A stretch of 64,000 nucleotides of DNA from Pedobacter steynii (GTDB lineage: Bacteria; Bacteroidota; Bacteroidia; Sphingobacteriales; Sphingobacteriaceae), in assembly GCF_900103665.1 (NCBI RefSeq), contig NZ_FNGY01000003.1, positions 682,001-746,000 of the forward strand. Reading direction: 5' to 3'. The position numbers and the translations under genes are program-made. Position 1 is the first letter of the stretch. Each line of letters begins with the position of its first letter. The notes beneath the pieces are model-generated. The model did not search any database. It was not told the origin of the DNA and saw only the letters and a list, made by a program, of their open reading frames with translations. This document shows, one piece after another, positions 8,082 through 17,913 of this stretch.

Positions 8082-9824
8082 TTACCAACCTGGATTCTGA
8101 AGTAACTGGCTATTCTTGTTCACTTCCTGAAGTGGAATTGGCTGATAATACATCTGAGGGCTATTGAACTTTCTAGTCTCAAAAGTGATCCTTGTTCCGG
8201 TAAAAGCACTCCCGGTTTTTGTCCATCTCATTCCTCCCATCGGGCCATTGATCAGATTCTCTGCGATCTTCCACCTTAAGATGTCAAAAAAGCGATGACC
8301 TTCTTCGTTGGCAAATTCAATACGTCTTTCATGACGGATGACTTCCCGCATCTGTTCTTTGCTCAGTCCGGTACTCAAAGCATAGGGTACCAGGCCTGCG
8401 CGCTTACGCACAGCTTCCACTGCCTGATAGACTTCCGGACCTGCTCCCTGAAATTCATTTGTTGCTTCTGCGTATCCCAACAAGATATCCGCATATCTGG
8501 AAACCACCAGTCCAATCTGACTCGTTACTCCATAGTTTCCACCGGCATTCTCATTACAGAATCTTCTCCAAAGATACCCTGTAACCGTATTATAGGGTGC
8601 TGTACTCATTCCGTCCCCTGGGGCAAGCGCATATAGGTCTACCGGTTTTTTAGTTAAACTTGTTCTGTCGAGCCAGAGTGCCTGGTTATATAGAACAGTA
8701 TAATAGAACCTCGGGTCGCGATTGGCATATGGATTGGTTTCAACATATCCTGACCCGGATTCAGAAATGAGTTTACCATTTTTCATAGGATAATCGTCCA
8801 CCAACTGTTGTGTCGGGTTTCCATAATTTTGTCCGCCTCTTGAAGCCGGCAACATATATGTTTCATAAAAACGTCCAGGAGGCATCATAATCTGGAAAAT
8901 ATATTCCGAATTCATACGCTGAATGCCCATATCATAGTATCCGTATCCCGGAGCTGTAGTATTATCCTCTACCAGACTATACAGTCCCATATCCATTACT
9001 GCTTTGGCCGCGTCAGCTGCTTTTTTCCAGCGATTGGCATCGAAACTGTCATATCCGAGAATAGATTTAATCGGGCCTGAATTTGGATTGGACTCATTAT
9101 ATAGCGGGCTCGCCGCCATCAATAACAACTTTGCCTTTATGGCAAGGACAGCTCCTCTGGTCGGACGACCAAAGTCTTCCGGTAAATGTTGCAGCGGCAA
9201 TATTGGTACTACTGCATTCAGCTCGCTCTCTATGTAGTCCATGGTCTGGGTAAAAGTATTTCTCGGGACCAAAAAATCATCCAACAGCCCATACTTTTTA
9301 TCGCCCAGCAATGGAACCCCACCAAAAGTTCGCAACAAGTGATAATAGGCAAATGCCCTCAGAAACCTCGATTCCGCTTTAAGTCTTGTTTTTTTGACTT
9401 CCGAAAGCGGTGCACGTGGCAGGTTATCCAAAAAGACATTCACCCTTCTGATTAACAGATAAGTGTCTCTCCAGGTGGCACGGCTAAAGTCATTATCGGA
9501 AGCCTTCGCCACATTTGCCGTGTTATATCCCTGTGAGAAGCCGCTGCTCCAGCGTGCCTCTCCATCATCTGTTGCATCAGAAAAAGCCCATATTCCAGCC
9601 CCGGTAGTTCCATTCTGCATGAAATAGGTTTTATTCAAATCTCCATATACAGAATTTAAAAACTGAATACTTAGGGCACTATCGGCAAACACAGTTTTTT
9701 CGTTCATCTGCCCGATATCTGTAGGGTCAAGGAAACTTTTATCCGATGCTTTTTTACAACCAGTGGTCCATATTGCCAGTCCAAGACCAACAGTGACCAT
9801 CATATATTTAATTAACTTCTTCAT
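8082..9824 (-). CDS. SusD/RagB-family outer-membrane glycan-binding lipoprotein (second pair)
   Basis: 580 residues. Lipoprotein signal with lipobox TTGC (Cys23). SusD-like features follow: helical TPR-like N-terminal half (RRVNVFLDNLPRAP, RFLRAFAYYHLLRTFGGVPLL) and the conserved C-terminal part with RHERRIEFANEEGHRFFDILRW and the final NSQLLQNPGW. These lipoproteins cap the SusC barrel and bind oligosaccharide at the cell surface. The gene follows its SusC partner by 9 bp, so the two are surely cotranscribed. Substrate specificity cannot be read from the sequence. Confidence 0.95.
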   Translation of the reverse strand: MKKLIKYMMVTVGLGLAIWTTGCKKASDKSFLDPTDIGQMNEKTVFADSALSIQFLNSVYGDLNKTYFMQNGTTGAGIWAFSDATDDGEARWSSGFSQGYNTANVAKASDNDFSRATWRDTYLLIRRVNVFLDNLPRAPLSEVKKTRLKAESRFLRAFAYYHLLRTFGGVPLLGDKKYGLLDDFLVPRNTFTQTMDYIESELNAVVPILPLQHLPEDFGRPTRGAVLAIKAKLLLMAASPLYNESNPNSGPIKSILGYDSFDANRWKKAADAAKAVMDMGLYSLVEDNTTAPGYGYYDMGIQRMNSEYIFQIMMPPGRFYETYMLPASRGGQNYGNPTQQLVDDYPMKNGKLISESGSGYVETNPYANRDPRFYYTVLYNQALWLDRTSLTKKPVDLYALAPGDGMSTAPYNTVTGYLWRRFCNENAGGNYGVTSQIGLVVSRYADILLGYAEATNEFQGAGPEVYQAVEAVRKRAGLVPYALSTGLSKEQMREVIRHERRIEFANEEGHRFFDILRWKIAENLINGPMGGMRWTKTGSAFTGTRITFETRKFNSPQMYYQPIPLQEVNKNSQLLQNPGW

Positions 9825-9833
9825 GATTTTGCA

Positions 9834-12800
9834 TTAAAATGTTACCTGAACTCCAAAATTGACAATCTTCATCTGTGGGTAATTCTCATAGGCTTGTGTC
9901 GTACCTCTTTTCACTTCCGGATCTACGTCATAAATTTTCAACTTATTAAGTGTAAATAGGTTTAAGCCATTGGCATAAAACCTCACATCCATCAATCTGA
10001 GTCGCTTAGATAAAGATTTTGGCAGGTGATAACCTAATTCTACGTTTTTAAGACGGATATAGTCGGCTGGCCTTAACCAGAAGGTCGATGCGTCAAAACT
10101 CACCCCTCCCAATCGGGGATATTCCGCAACATCCCTGGTTTCTGGCGTCCAGCGTTTCAGGTGAATTGCCGATGGTATACCATTCACATTTCCGATTTGC
10201 AATAAAGTATTAGAGCTGACACTGCTTCTGCCTGCTCCCTGAAGCAGGAAAGAGAAGTCAAAATCGCGATAGCTGAAACCAGCAGAAAAACCATAAGTAA
10301 TTTCAGGAATCTCCGGATTTCCAATTGGGGCAACATCATTGCCATCAATGACTCCATCTCCATTCACATCTTTGTATTTTAAGTCGCCGGGCAATAAGGT
10401 TTTCCCCAATACTTTAGGACTATTGGCGATGTCTGCCTCATCATAATAAAAACCTTCAGAAATATAACCGAATAACTGACCCACCGGACGCCCTGTTTTT
10501 TTCAGGTTTGCAGCCACTCCATCTGGTTCATCACGAAACAGGATTTTATTCCTTGCAAAAGAAGCATTGGCTCTGATGAAGTATTGAAAATGATCGTTAA
10601 TCTGATTGCGGTGGTTCAGTTCCAGTTCGAACCCCTTATTGCTCACTCTCCCCTTATTCACTGGGGGCAAATCCAGACCTGAATAAAGCGGAACGGTTTC
10701 CCTTGCACTAAGAATGTCGTAACGCAGGTTATCAAAATAATCGGCGGTCACTTCCAGCTTGCTGTCAAACAACTTCATGTCCAGACCAATATTCATTTTA
10801 TGTTCCTTTTCCCAGCGGACATCATCATTTCCAAGAGTTCCTGGAGTTACTCTGGGCTGACCGGTAGGCGTCTCTCCGAAATAATAACCATTGTTTGCGA
10901 CATTATACACTTCTTCATACAGATAACGGTTTGCGATGATTTCATCACTTCCTACAGTGCCATAAGAACCTCTGAATTTCAGGTAATTGATGACGCGGAT
11001 ATTTTTCTTAAAGAAAGGTTCTTCACTGATGTTCCATCCGGCGGATACTGCAGGAAATAAGCCAAAACGGTTCTTAGCCTTAAAACGATCGGAACCATTG
11101 TAGCCAGCATTAAATTCGATCAGGTAGCGGGATTTAAAATTGTATCCTACCCTACCTGCATAACCCTGAAAATTACCAGGGGCCCTGGCACCATCAATAT
11201 CGCTGGTACGGTTGGACAGCACCAATCCATAGACATTATGGTCTCCAAACTGCCTTCCATAATTCAGGATAGCCTGTAGGTTTAAACGTCTGAAAGGCGC
11301 ATCATAGTCACCACTACCACGTACCAATGGCTCGATTCTCAACAATTCCGGATATACAGGATCCAATACCCCTGTTTCCGGAATTATACTGTATACCGGA
11401 AAACGTCCCCGGGTCATTTCTCTTCTAAACTGCGATTTATTTGTATAGGCAATCACCCCTTTTATGGATAGTCCTTCCGTGATAAAACCCAGCTTTTGAT
11501 CTGCACTCAGGTTGATATTAAGGTCGTTGCTATAGCTTCTTTTATATCCACCGTATTCCAATGCTCCAACAGGATTGAGTGAACCGGCTTTTTTACCGCC
11601 ATAACTTCCATCAGCATTGCGCACCGGATATACCCATGGGCCAAGCAATCCGCTAGAGATGCGACGCCAAAAAGGTAATGCGCCTCCTGCCATAGGATCT
11701 GGTAAATTAGGCTCATTGATTTCACTGAACCGGGTAGATAAGTCTAATTTTAGGCTTAGGTTTTTATTAACGTCCAGATCGATATTTGAGCGGATGTTGT
11801 ATCTTTTTAAATAGTAGTTGTTGTCAAAATCTTCTTTTCGGTCTACGTCTTTCAGGATCCCGTTCTGATAGATCGATCCTGCGGAAATAAAGTAACGCAG
11901 ACTCTTTGTTCCACCATTGATATCGATATTATTGCGCAGCTGGACTGCACTTTTCTTCATTACTTCATCATACCAATTTACATTTGGATATCGGAATGGA
12001 TCATCTCCCAGACGGAAATGTTCTAAAGCCTCGTCGCTTACCAATCCTGGAAAAGCCACATTAGGATCTTGTTTAGCGTTGATCGCCTGTTCTTTCAACA
12101 ATAGCAAACTTTCATAAGAACCCAGTGACTTTCTTAAGATAGTAGGCATCTGTAAACCCGCTTCTGTACGGAAGGTAATGACTGCGGGGCCTTCTTTCCC
12201 CCTTCGTGTAGTGATTACAATTACACCATTTGCCCCCTTTATCCCATATATCGCTGTGGTAGAAGCGTCCTTAAGAATGGAAATACTTTCGACTTCATTC
12301 GGATCTATCTGGTTGAGCTGATCATATTGAAACTCTACATCATCCACAATCACCAGTGGGCGATTTGGATTTGTGGTATAAGAACTGATCCCACGGATAT
12401 AGATGTTTGCAGCATCCTTGCCTGGTTGTCCGCTGGTTTGCTGCTGAAACAAACCAGGTAACCTTCCGGCCAGTGAGTTTTGAATACTTGCCGCCGGGCT
12501 CTGGCGCAACTCTTTCCCGGTAATGGAAGATATAGCTCCGGTATTGGTGATTTTCTTTTGTTTTGCGTAACCAACCACTACGACTTCATCCATGTCAGCA
12601 CTATTGTCGATCATTTTGATGGTAATCTTGTGATTATTTCCTATGGTAATCACCTGCGATTCAAAGCCCATCATACTAACGGATATCTTATTGCTGTTTA
12701 TGTTGAGACTGAAAGCACCGTTGTGATTGCTGAATGTTCCATTTTTGGGATTTGCGGTTTCTCTGATCGTTACCTGTGGAATAGGCTGACCGTCTTTATC

Positions 12801-12887
12801 GGTCACCTTGCCGCTCAATGCAATTTGTTGAGCGAATGCCATCGTGCCCAGGCACAGCATAAAGCATAAAAGAATTATTTTTCTCAT
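9834..12887 (-). CDS. SusC/RagA-family TonB-dependent outer-membrane transporter (second pair)
   Basis: 1017 residues. Signal peptide (MRKIILLCFMLCLGTMAFAQ), then a carboxypeptidase-regulatory-like beta-sandwich (about 22-95, LSGKVTDKDGQPIPQVTI) and the TonB-box region MDEVVVVGYAKQKK. The plug domain carries PLVIVDDVEF and SISILKDASTTAIYGIKGANGVI, and a 22-strand barrel ends in a C-terminal aromatic (FGVQVTF). It imports oligosaccharides using the proton-motive force relayed by TonB. It forms a pair with the SusD gene downstream and lies 24 bp after the first SusD gene, so all four Sus genes appear to form one operon. Confidence 0.96.
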   Translation of the reverse strand: MRKIILLCFMLCLGTMAFAQQIALSGKVTDKDGQPIPQVTIRETANPKNGTFSNHNGAFSLNINSNKISVSMMGFESQVITIGNNHKITIKMIDNSADMDEVVVVGYAKQKKITNTGAISSITGKELRQSPAASIQNSLAGRLPGLFQQQTSGQPGKDAANIYIRGISSYTTNPNRPLVIVDDVEFQYDQLNQIDPNEVESISILKDASTTAIYGIKGANGVIVITTRRGKEGPAVITFRTEAGLQMPTILRKSLGSYESLLLLKEQAINAKQDPNVAFPGLVSDEALEHFRLGDDPFRYPNVNWYDEVMKKSAVQLRNNIDINGGTKSLRYFISAGSIYQNGILKDVDRKEDFDNNYYLKRYNIRSNIDLDVNKNLSLKLDLSTRFSEINEPNLPDPMAGGALPFWRRISSGLLGPWVYPVRNADGSYGGKKAGSLNPVGALEYGGYKRSYSNDLNINLSADQKLGFITEGLSIKGVIAYTNKSQFRREMTRGRFPVYSIIPETGVLDPVYPELLRIEPLVRGSGDYDAPFRRLNLQAILNYGRQFGDHNVYGLVLSNRTSDIDGARAPGNFQGYAGRVGYNFKSRYLIEFNAGYNGSDRFKAKNRFGLFPAVSAGWNISEEPFFKKNIRVINYLKFRGSYGTVGSDEIIANRYLYEEVYNVANNGYYFGETPTGQPRVTPGTLGNDDVRWEKEHKMNIGLDMKLFDSKLEVTADYFDNLRYDILSARETVPLYSGLDLPPVNKGRVSNKGFELELNHRNQINDHFQYFIRANASFARNKILFRDEPDGVAANLKKTGRPVGQLFGYISEGFYYDEADIANSPKVLGKTLLPGDLKYKDVNGDGVIDGNDVAPIGNPEIPEITYGFSAGFSYRDFDFSFLLQGAGRSSVSSNTLLQIGNVNGIPSAIHLKRWTPETRDVAEYPRLGGVSFDASTFWLRPADYIRLKNVELGYHLPKSLSKRLRLMDVRFYANGLNLFTLNKLKIYDVDPEVKRGTTQAYENYPQMKIVNFGVQVTF

Positions 12888-12911
12888 TATTTCTATGTTT
12901 GTTTAGGGGAA

Positions 12912-14552
12912 TTAATAAGTATATCCTGGATTTTGAGTCATGTTTGGATTGGTCTGGATCTCCGCATAAGGAATCGGGAAAAGGTAATTCTTTGAAGCAT
13001 CGAAAGTCGAGGGTGCGATATCCAGAATGGTATAACTAAAAGTTGCGTCAGGATTTTTAACAATGCGCATTCCTTTTACCGGACCATTCAGTACCTGTTC
13101 GGCAGTTTTCCATCTTCTGATGTCCCAGAACCTCTGCTCTTCGAAAGCCATCTCAATCCGGCGTTCGTTCCTGATGAGCTCGCGCATCTGATCCTTTGTG
13201 ATCAGTAGATTAATTCCATACCTGCTGTCTGCTCCGGCAGTTATTCCAGCCCTTTTTCTGATCGCGGTTATTGCGTCCATCACCTCTTTAACCGGTCCGT
13301 TTACTTCATTTACAGCTTCTGCATAATTGAGCAGTATTTCCGCATAGCGAAACAGGATCACATGGTGATTCTGATTGCTATAAACTCCTGAACTTTCAAA
13401 CTTGCCCATAAATTTCCTCAGGTAATACCCTGTTTTGGTTTGGGTCCGGCTTCCCCCAGGTCTGTCCAACCCCCCATCAAATGTTTCCAGCGGTCTGTTT
13501 AGCCATTTTGAAGTATTGTAAAATATCGTGGCTGCAAATCTCGGATCTCTGTTGCTGTAAGGATTTGCCGGGTCATATGTAGAACCACTTTCCGAAGGCA
13601 TTTTTCCGTTTTTCATTGGAAAAGCATTCACCAGATTCTGAGAAGGACTCGTTACACCCTGCCCTTCAAAATATCCGATCGGACCGTTCTGGACTTCTAC
13701 TTCTTTACTCTGCGCCTGTTCTTTCATAAAGATGATTTCCGAATTTTTCACGGAATTGAATAAGGCGATAAAATCGCTTCCCAAGGTATAATTGCCAAGC
13801 AGCATTACATCTTTAGCTGCATTTGCAGCATCATTCCAACGTTGCATATCACCATTGGGATTCAACAAAGGGCTCGCACGGTATAGCAGAACTCTCGATT
13901 TCAGAGCCAGGGCAGCCCCTTTATTCGCTCTTCCTATATTCTGATCAGCCACTACAGCCGGAAGCAACAGGTCTTTTACTGCCTCGATCTCCGAAAGGAT
14001 ATAATTGTAACACTCATCGGATGTATTTCTACTCAGGTTAACATTGTCATTTAAACCGAATATTTTATCTCCGATCAGAGGCACTCCGCCCCAGCGTTTT
14101 ACCAATTCAAAGTAGAAATAGGCACGAAGAAAACGGGCTTCAGCTTTCCACTGTATTTTTAACTCCGGGGTAGTGGGTACCACATCGATTTTGCTTAAAA
14201 ACATGTTCGCCCTACGGATGCCGGTATAATTTCTTGACCAGGTATTATCAGGTACATTTTGCCCGGAAACCAGGCCTGTTCTGAAGCCTTCGACAATGCT
14301 GCCATCCTGTGAGGATACGGCATCGTCAGTTCCAGCTTCTAAAAAAGCACCAACGATACGGTTATAACCGTCTGGCAGCTGTAAATAAGTGCCATTCAGA
14401 AACTGCTTGGCATAGTCGGCATTTTTATCTATGTTATCGAAGACCAGGTCCTCGCTGATTCTTTCCAGAGGTTCAGTCTCTACTGATTTAGAACAGGAAG
14501 CCAGGATGACCATCAGACTTAATCCTGTGATTATATTTTTTACGCTCTTCAT
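12912..14552 (-). CDS. SusD/RagB-family outer-membrane glycan-binding lipoprotein (first pair)
   Basis: 546 residues with lipobox LASC (Cys20). Conserved blocks match the other SusD in this PUL (RRANMFLSKIDVVP, AEARFLRAYFYFELVKRWGG, RNERRIEMAFEEQRFWDIRRW, TQNPGYTY), but overall similarity is that of distant paralogues rather than a recent copy. It lies 17 bp after its SusC partner. Two diverged SusCD pairs in one PUL usually mean two import complexes for different fragments of the same glycan, or one that has specialised; which applies here is inference. Confidence 0.95.
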   Translation of the reverse strand: MKSVKNIITGLSLMVILASCSKSVETEPLERISEDLVFDNIDKNADYAKQFLNGTYLQLPDGYNRIVGAFLEAGTDDAVSSQDGSIVEGFRTGLVSGQNVPDNTWSRNYTGIRRANMFLSKIDVVPTTPELKIQWKAEARFLRAYFYFELVKRWGGVPLIGDKIFGLNDNVNLSRNTSDECYNYILSEIEAVKDLLLPAVVADQNIGRANKGAALALKSRVLLYRASPLLNPNGDMQRWNDAANAAKDVMLLGNYTLGSDFIALFNSVKNSEIIFMKEQAQSKEVEVQNGPIGYFEGQGVTSPSQNLVNAFPMKNGKMPSESGSTYDPANPYSNRDPRFAATIFYNTSKWLNRPLETFDGGLDRPGGSRTQTKTGYYLRKFMGKFESSGVYSNQNHHVILFRYAEILLNYAEAVNEVNGPVKEVMDAITAIRKRAGITAGADSRYGINLLITKDQMRELIRNERRIEMAFEEQRFWDIRRWKTAEQVLNGPVKGMRIVKNPDATFSYTILDIAPSTFDASKNYLFPIPYAEIQTNPNMTQNPGYTY

Positions 14553-14569
14553 TACTTTAATTTTCAGGT

Positions 14570-17437
14570 TTAAAACTGTAGGTTAATTCCAACATTGAAC
14601 ACGCGTTGATTGGGATAATCCCAGGCTACGACTTCAGGATCTACTCTTTCCAGCGGCGTGATCGTAAGAAGATTTGTTCCGTTGATAAAAATCCTTGCCC
14701 TGTCCAGCTTAATATGGCTGATCCAGCTTTGTGGCAGAGAATAAGCGAATTCTACATTTTTCAGGCGAAGGTAACTGCCGTTCTTTAGCCAGAAGCTGGA
14801 GTTTCGCTGGTTATTAATGTTCGTACCTACCGTTAAACGGGGATAGCTGGCTGTAGCGGCAGTTTCCGGGGTCCATCTGTCAAGATGATGCGCAAATGCC
14901 TGTCCGTAACCACCCACTCCGATCGACTGGAATTCATAAGTACCGGGACCATTGACCATCACATTTCTGTTGGTTACACCGTTCCATACCATAGAAAATT
15001 CAAAGCCTTTATAATTAAAACCAGCTGTCAGGCCATAGAAAACCATTGGTTTTGTGCTGCCAATTGCCTGTTCATCAAAAACATTGATCACACCATCGCC
15101 GTTGAGGTCTTTGTAGCGTATGTCGCCGGGAACAGCTTTATAACCATCCACCTTCGCGCTATTGTCAATCTCAGCCTGGTTTTTAAATAAACCATCGGCC
15201 ACCATTCCGAATGCTTGTCCTACAGGTAACCCTGTCCTTCTCATCCAGCTGTAAGGCTGGGTCACTTCGTCTATAAAATCTAACTTACTCTTGCTAATAG
15301 AAGCGTTGGCATTCACAAACCAGTTCATATCACCGGTTTTACCATAGTAACCGGCCATCAGTTCAACCCCACTATAGGTTCTCTTACCAATATTTTCGTT
15401 GGGTCTTGTATTGCCCAGGATGCCACTTGCATTTGTTCCACGCTGCTGTAAAAGGTCGGAGTAGGAATTGCGGTAGTACTCTGCTGAGAATTGCAGTTTG
15501 TTATCCAGAGCTGCGATATCCAGTCCGGCATTTAGCTTGTTAACACTTTCCCAGGTAATATTGGGATTAGCCAGGGTACCCTCGATCATCGAGCCATTGC
15601 TCGTTGCCGGATTTCCGAAAAAAACGGCAGCTGAACCGCCATAAGACTGACGGTATACAAAGTTTCCTGCGCCGCTATTGTCTGCACTTTTCCCATAAGT
15701 AGCACGGAGTTTAAGGGTATTTAACGCTTTGAAGGACTTCAGAAAATCTTCTTTTGAGATGTCCCAACCCAAGCCGGCTGCCGGAAAGAATCCCCATTGC
15801 TTGTTTGTTGGATAGCGGTTCAATCCCATATAAGAGGATACCAATTCTACAAAGTACTTCTTGCTGTAGTTATACTGTAGCCTTGCTGCAAGGGCAGAAT
15901 TATCCAGATTCAGGTCCGTTCTATTGGTAAAGCTATCTTTATTATAGTTCAGGGAAGCGTTCCATTCGTGATTTCCAAACACATGGTCATAGCCAAGAAA
16001 TAGTTCCGTATAAATCTGTCTGTTGGTTGCTTCCAGGATGGAGCCGTTATTCTGAGAGCCATCCGTACCATACTTATTAATAATTGGAGTGCCTGTCGGA
16101 TTGGGCATATAATCATATACCGCAAATGACTTGCTTCTGTTGATCAGCTCCGAATAATAGGTATTGAATGATCCTTTACCTTTAATGTATAAACCTTTTA
16201 ACAGGATATCCAGGTCTTGTTTTAAACTCAGGTCTACCCCAAGATTTCTATTGTAACCAGGTCTGTAACCAGATCCGATTACCATTCCGTACAGGTTATT
16301 AGTAAACTGCTGGTTACCCCCAAAAGAGCCGTCGGGGTTTAATACCGGATAGGCGTTGTTTGGAGTGCGGAACAAACTGGTATATATGAGGTCAGTACCC
16401 GTCATACCGAGTAACAAACCATCTACCCCGCCTGGTTCATTTCCATTTCTGATCCTCCCGAAAACATTCAGTGACAGCAATAGTTTTTTGGTCAGATCTG
16501 CATCAATATTGGTTCTGAAACCATAGCGTTTAAAGGAATTATTTGTTTCATAGCTGTTTCTATTTGGATCTGAAACAAAGAAACCATCCTGGCTCAGGTA
16601 ATCCAGGTCCACAAAATAACGCGCAACCTCGTTTCCACCTGAGAAATTCAGGTTATACCTTTGCAGCGCTGCTTTCTCTTTCATTATCGTATTGTACCAG
16701 TCTACGTCCGGATGTCTTACCGGATCAGATCCGTTTCTATATTTTGCGATATCATCTGCAGAATAAACCGGCTGTTTTCCATCGTTGGCCAATGCCTCAT
16801 TAAACAGACTAGAATAATCTCCGGCATTCAGAAAGGACGGGATATTTAATTGTTTTTGAATCGCGGTCTGGGCGGTAAAAGATATCCTTCTTGGTGCAAT
16901 TCCTCCCCTTTTGGTTTCAATCAATACGACGCCGTTTCCGCCTCTCATTCCGTATATTGAAGTCGCCAGAGCATCTTTCAATACAGATACCGAAGCAATC
17001 TGCTCCGGATTGATGCTATTCAGATTTCTGGGCACTCCATCTACCAATACCAGAGGAACACGTCCTCTAAGCGCAGCTGATGGTGCATCTTCGCCCGGTT
17101 TAGCCGAAGATTGTACCAGGTACAAACCGGGAAATTTACCATATAACGAAGCTTCAATCTGTGCAACAGGAAAGCTGAGTAATTCATTTCCACTTAGCAG
17201 GGATTGAGATTGTAATACCTGTTCTTTACGTTGTGTACCGAACAAGACCGGAATTTTACTATCAGGTTGTTGAAAAGAATAAGAACTTTTGACTGCCTTC
17301 CTTGCAGAATCATTCAGTGCTTTCTTATTGAAAGTACTATCCTGGGATTGGGCATGTGCAACCTGTTGAGCTGCCACTGTAAAACAGAGTAGCCCCAATC
17401 CCAAATTTCTAAATGAATGGCGTAGTTTTTCTCTCAT
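14570..17437 (-). CDS. SusC-like TonB-dependent transporter lacking the N-terminal carrier domain (first pair)
   Basis: 955 residues. A signal peptide (cut near VAHAQ, about residue 30) is followed directly by a 35-residue linker and the plug (LLSGNELLSFPVAQIEASLY, ALRGRVPLVLVDGVPRNLNS, SVSVLKDALATSIYGMRGGN). The carboxypeptidase-regulatory-like domain found in the sister SusC (about 75 residues) is absent, and so is the DEVVVVGYG consensus. The motif PVLFGTQRKE sits where a TonB box would be. The barrel runs to a normal C-terminus (VFNVGINLQF). It is first in the PUL operon and starts 476 bp from the divergent regulator. It is probably functional, but its TonB coupling may differ from the usual arrangement. 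Confidence 0.93.
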   Translation of the reverse strand: MREKLRHSFRNLGLGLLCFTVAAQQVAHAQSQDSTFNKKALNDSARKAVKSSYSFQQPDSKIPVLFGTQRKEQVLQSQSLLSGNELLSFPVAQIEASLYGKFPGLYLVQSSAKPGEDAPSAALRGRVPLVLVDGVPRNLNSINPEQIASVSVLKDALATSIYGMRGGNGVVLIETKRGGIAPRRISFTAQTAIQKQLNIPSFLNAGDYSSLFNEALANDGKQPVYSADDIAKYRNGSDPVRHPDVDWYNTIMKEKAALQRYNLNFSGGNEVARYFVDLDYLSQDGFFVSDPNRNSYETNNSFKRYGFRTNIDADLTKKLLLSLNVFGRIRNGNEPGGVDGLLLGMTGTDLIYTSLFRTPNNAYPVLNPDGSFGGNQQFTNNLYGMVIGSGYRPGYNRNLGVDLSLKQDLDILLKGLYIKGKGSFNTYYSELINRSKSFAVYDYMPNPTGTPIINKYGTDGSQNNGSILEATNRQIYTELFLGYDHVFGNHEWNASLNYNKDSFTNRTDLNLDNSALAARLQYNYSKKYFVELVSSYMGLNRYPTNKQWGFFPAAGLGWDISKEDFLKSFKALNTLKLRATYGKSADNSGAGNFVYRQSYGGSAAVFFGNPATSNGSMIEGTLANPNITWESVNKLNAGLDIAALDNKLQFSAEYYRNSYSDLLQQRGTNASGILGNTRPNENIGKRTYSGVELMAGYYGKTGDMNWFVNANASISKSKLDFIDEVTQPYSWMRRTGLPVGQAFGMVADGLFKNQAEIDNSAKVDGYKAVPGDIRYKDLNGDGVINVFDEQAIGSTKPMVFYGLTAGFNYKGFEFSMVWNGVTNRNVMVNGPGTYEFQSIGVGGYGQAFAHHLDRWTPETAATASYPRLTVGTNINNQRNSSFWLKNGSYLRLKNVEFAYSLPQSWISHIKLDRARIFINGTNLLTITPLERVDPEVVAWDYPNQRVFNVGINLQF

Positions 17438-17913
17438 ATATCTGGTTTTAAGTTTTTGTTGAGATCAATGATGGGGTGTAGGTTAAATCATGCCTTTTAC
17501 CATTGCGATCAAGCAAGAGCAAAGGGGGCATTTCAACCTCAACCAATGGTGTAAATTATTTCAATAGCTGATATAGCTATCTTTAGTGTATGTCCGTATC
17601 GTACTGATCAGGACCTCAGCGAGGGGGCTGCTTTGCTACCCGGGACTGCCCGGAAAAATGAATTTGGTGCATGGTTTTGTGGTTTGGTTAGTTGATTGAT
17701 TAGGTTCAGGACATGAGGCTTCCGGAGATGGGCTACCACCCTCAGCATTTTGCTCTTTGTCCGTCCCAAAGCTGGAGGATTATTTATTTTAAAAAGATGA
17801 ATATTCTAAAAGAAAGGGTAGAAAAATCGAAAAAAGCAGGGATTAACGATGATTAATCGGATATTCATAACTTAGCAAAACCAATATTAACAGCCCATAG
17901 GGAGGGAACAAGT
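17438..17913. promoter_or_regulatory. 476-bp divergent control region of the PUL
   Basis: This gap separates the first SusC gene (minus) from the hybrid regulator (plus), so it must hold both promoters and probably the regulator's binding site. No confident -33/-7 pair was found. The part near 17600-17770 is richer in G and C than the AT-rich flanks and contains short self-complementary runs (e.g. TCCGGA near 17722). A 47-codon ORF (17713-17856, plus) is present but has no recognisable features. Confidence 0.5.
17899..17906 (+). promoter_or_regulatory. Shine-Dalgarno-like AGGGAGGG before the hybrid regulator
   Basis: A purine-rich AGGGAGGG lies 7 nt upstream of the ATG at 17914. Such sites are uncommon in this genome type, and it supports the chosen start, which also opens directly into a signal peptide. 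Confidence 0.5.

Noticed and set aside
17713..17856. 47-codon plus-strand ORF in the PUL control region
   Set aside because: There is no family resemblance, no ribosome-binding site and no membrane or signal segment. It is within the range expected by chance, and is noted only because it lies 58 bp before the regulator.
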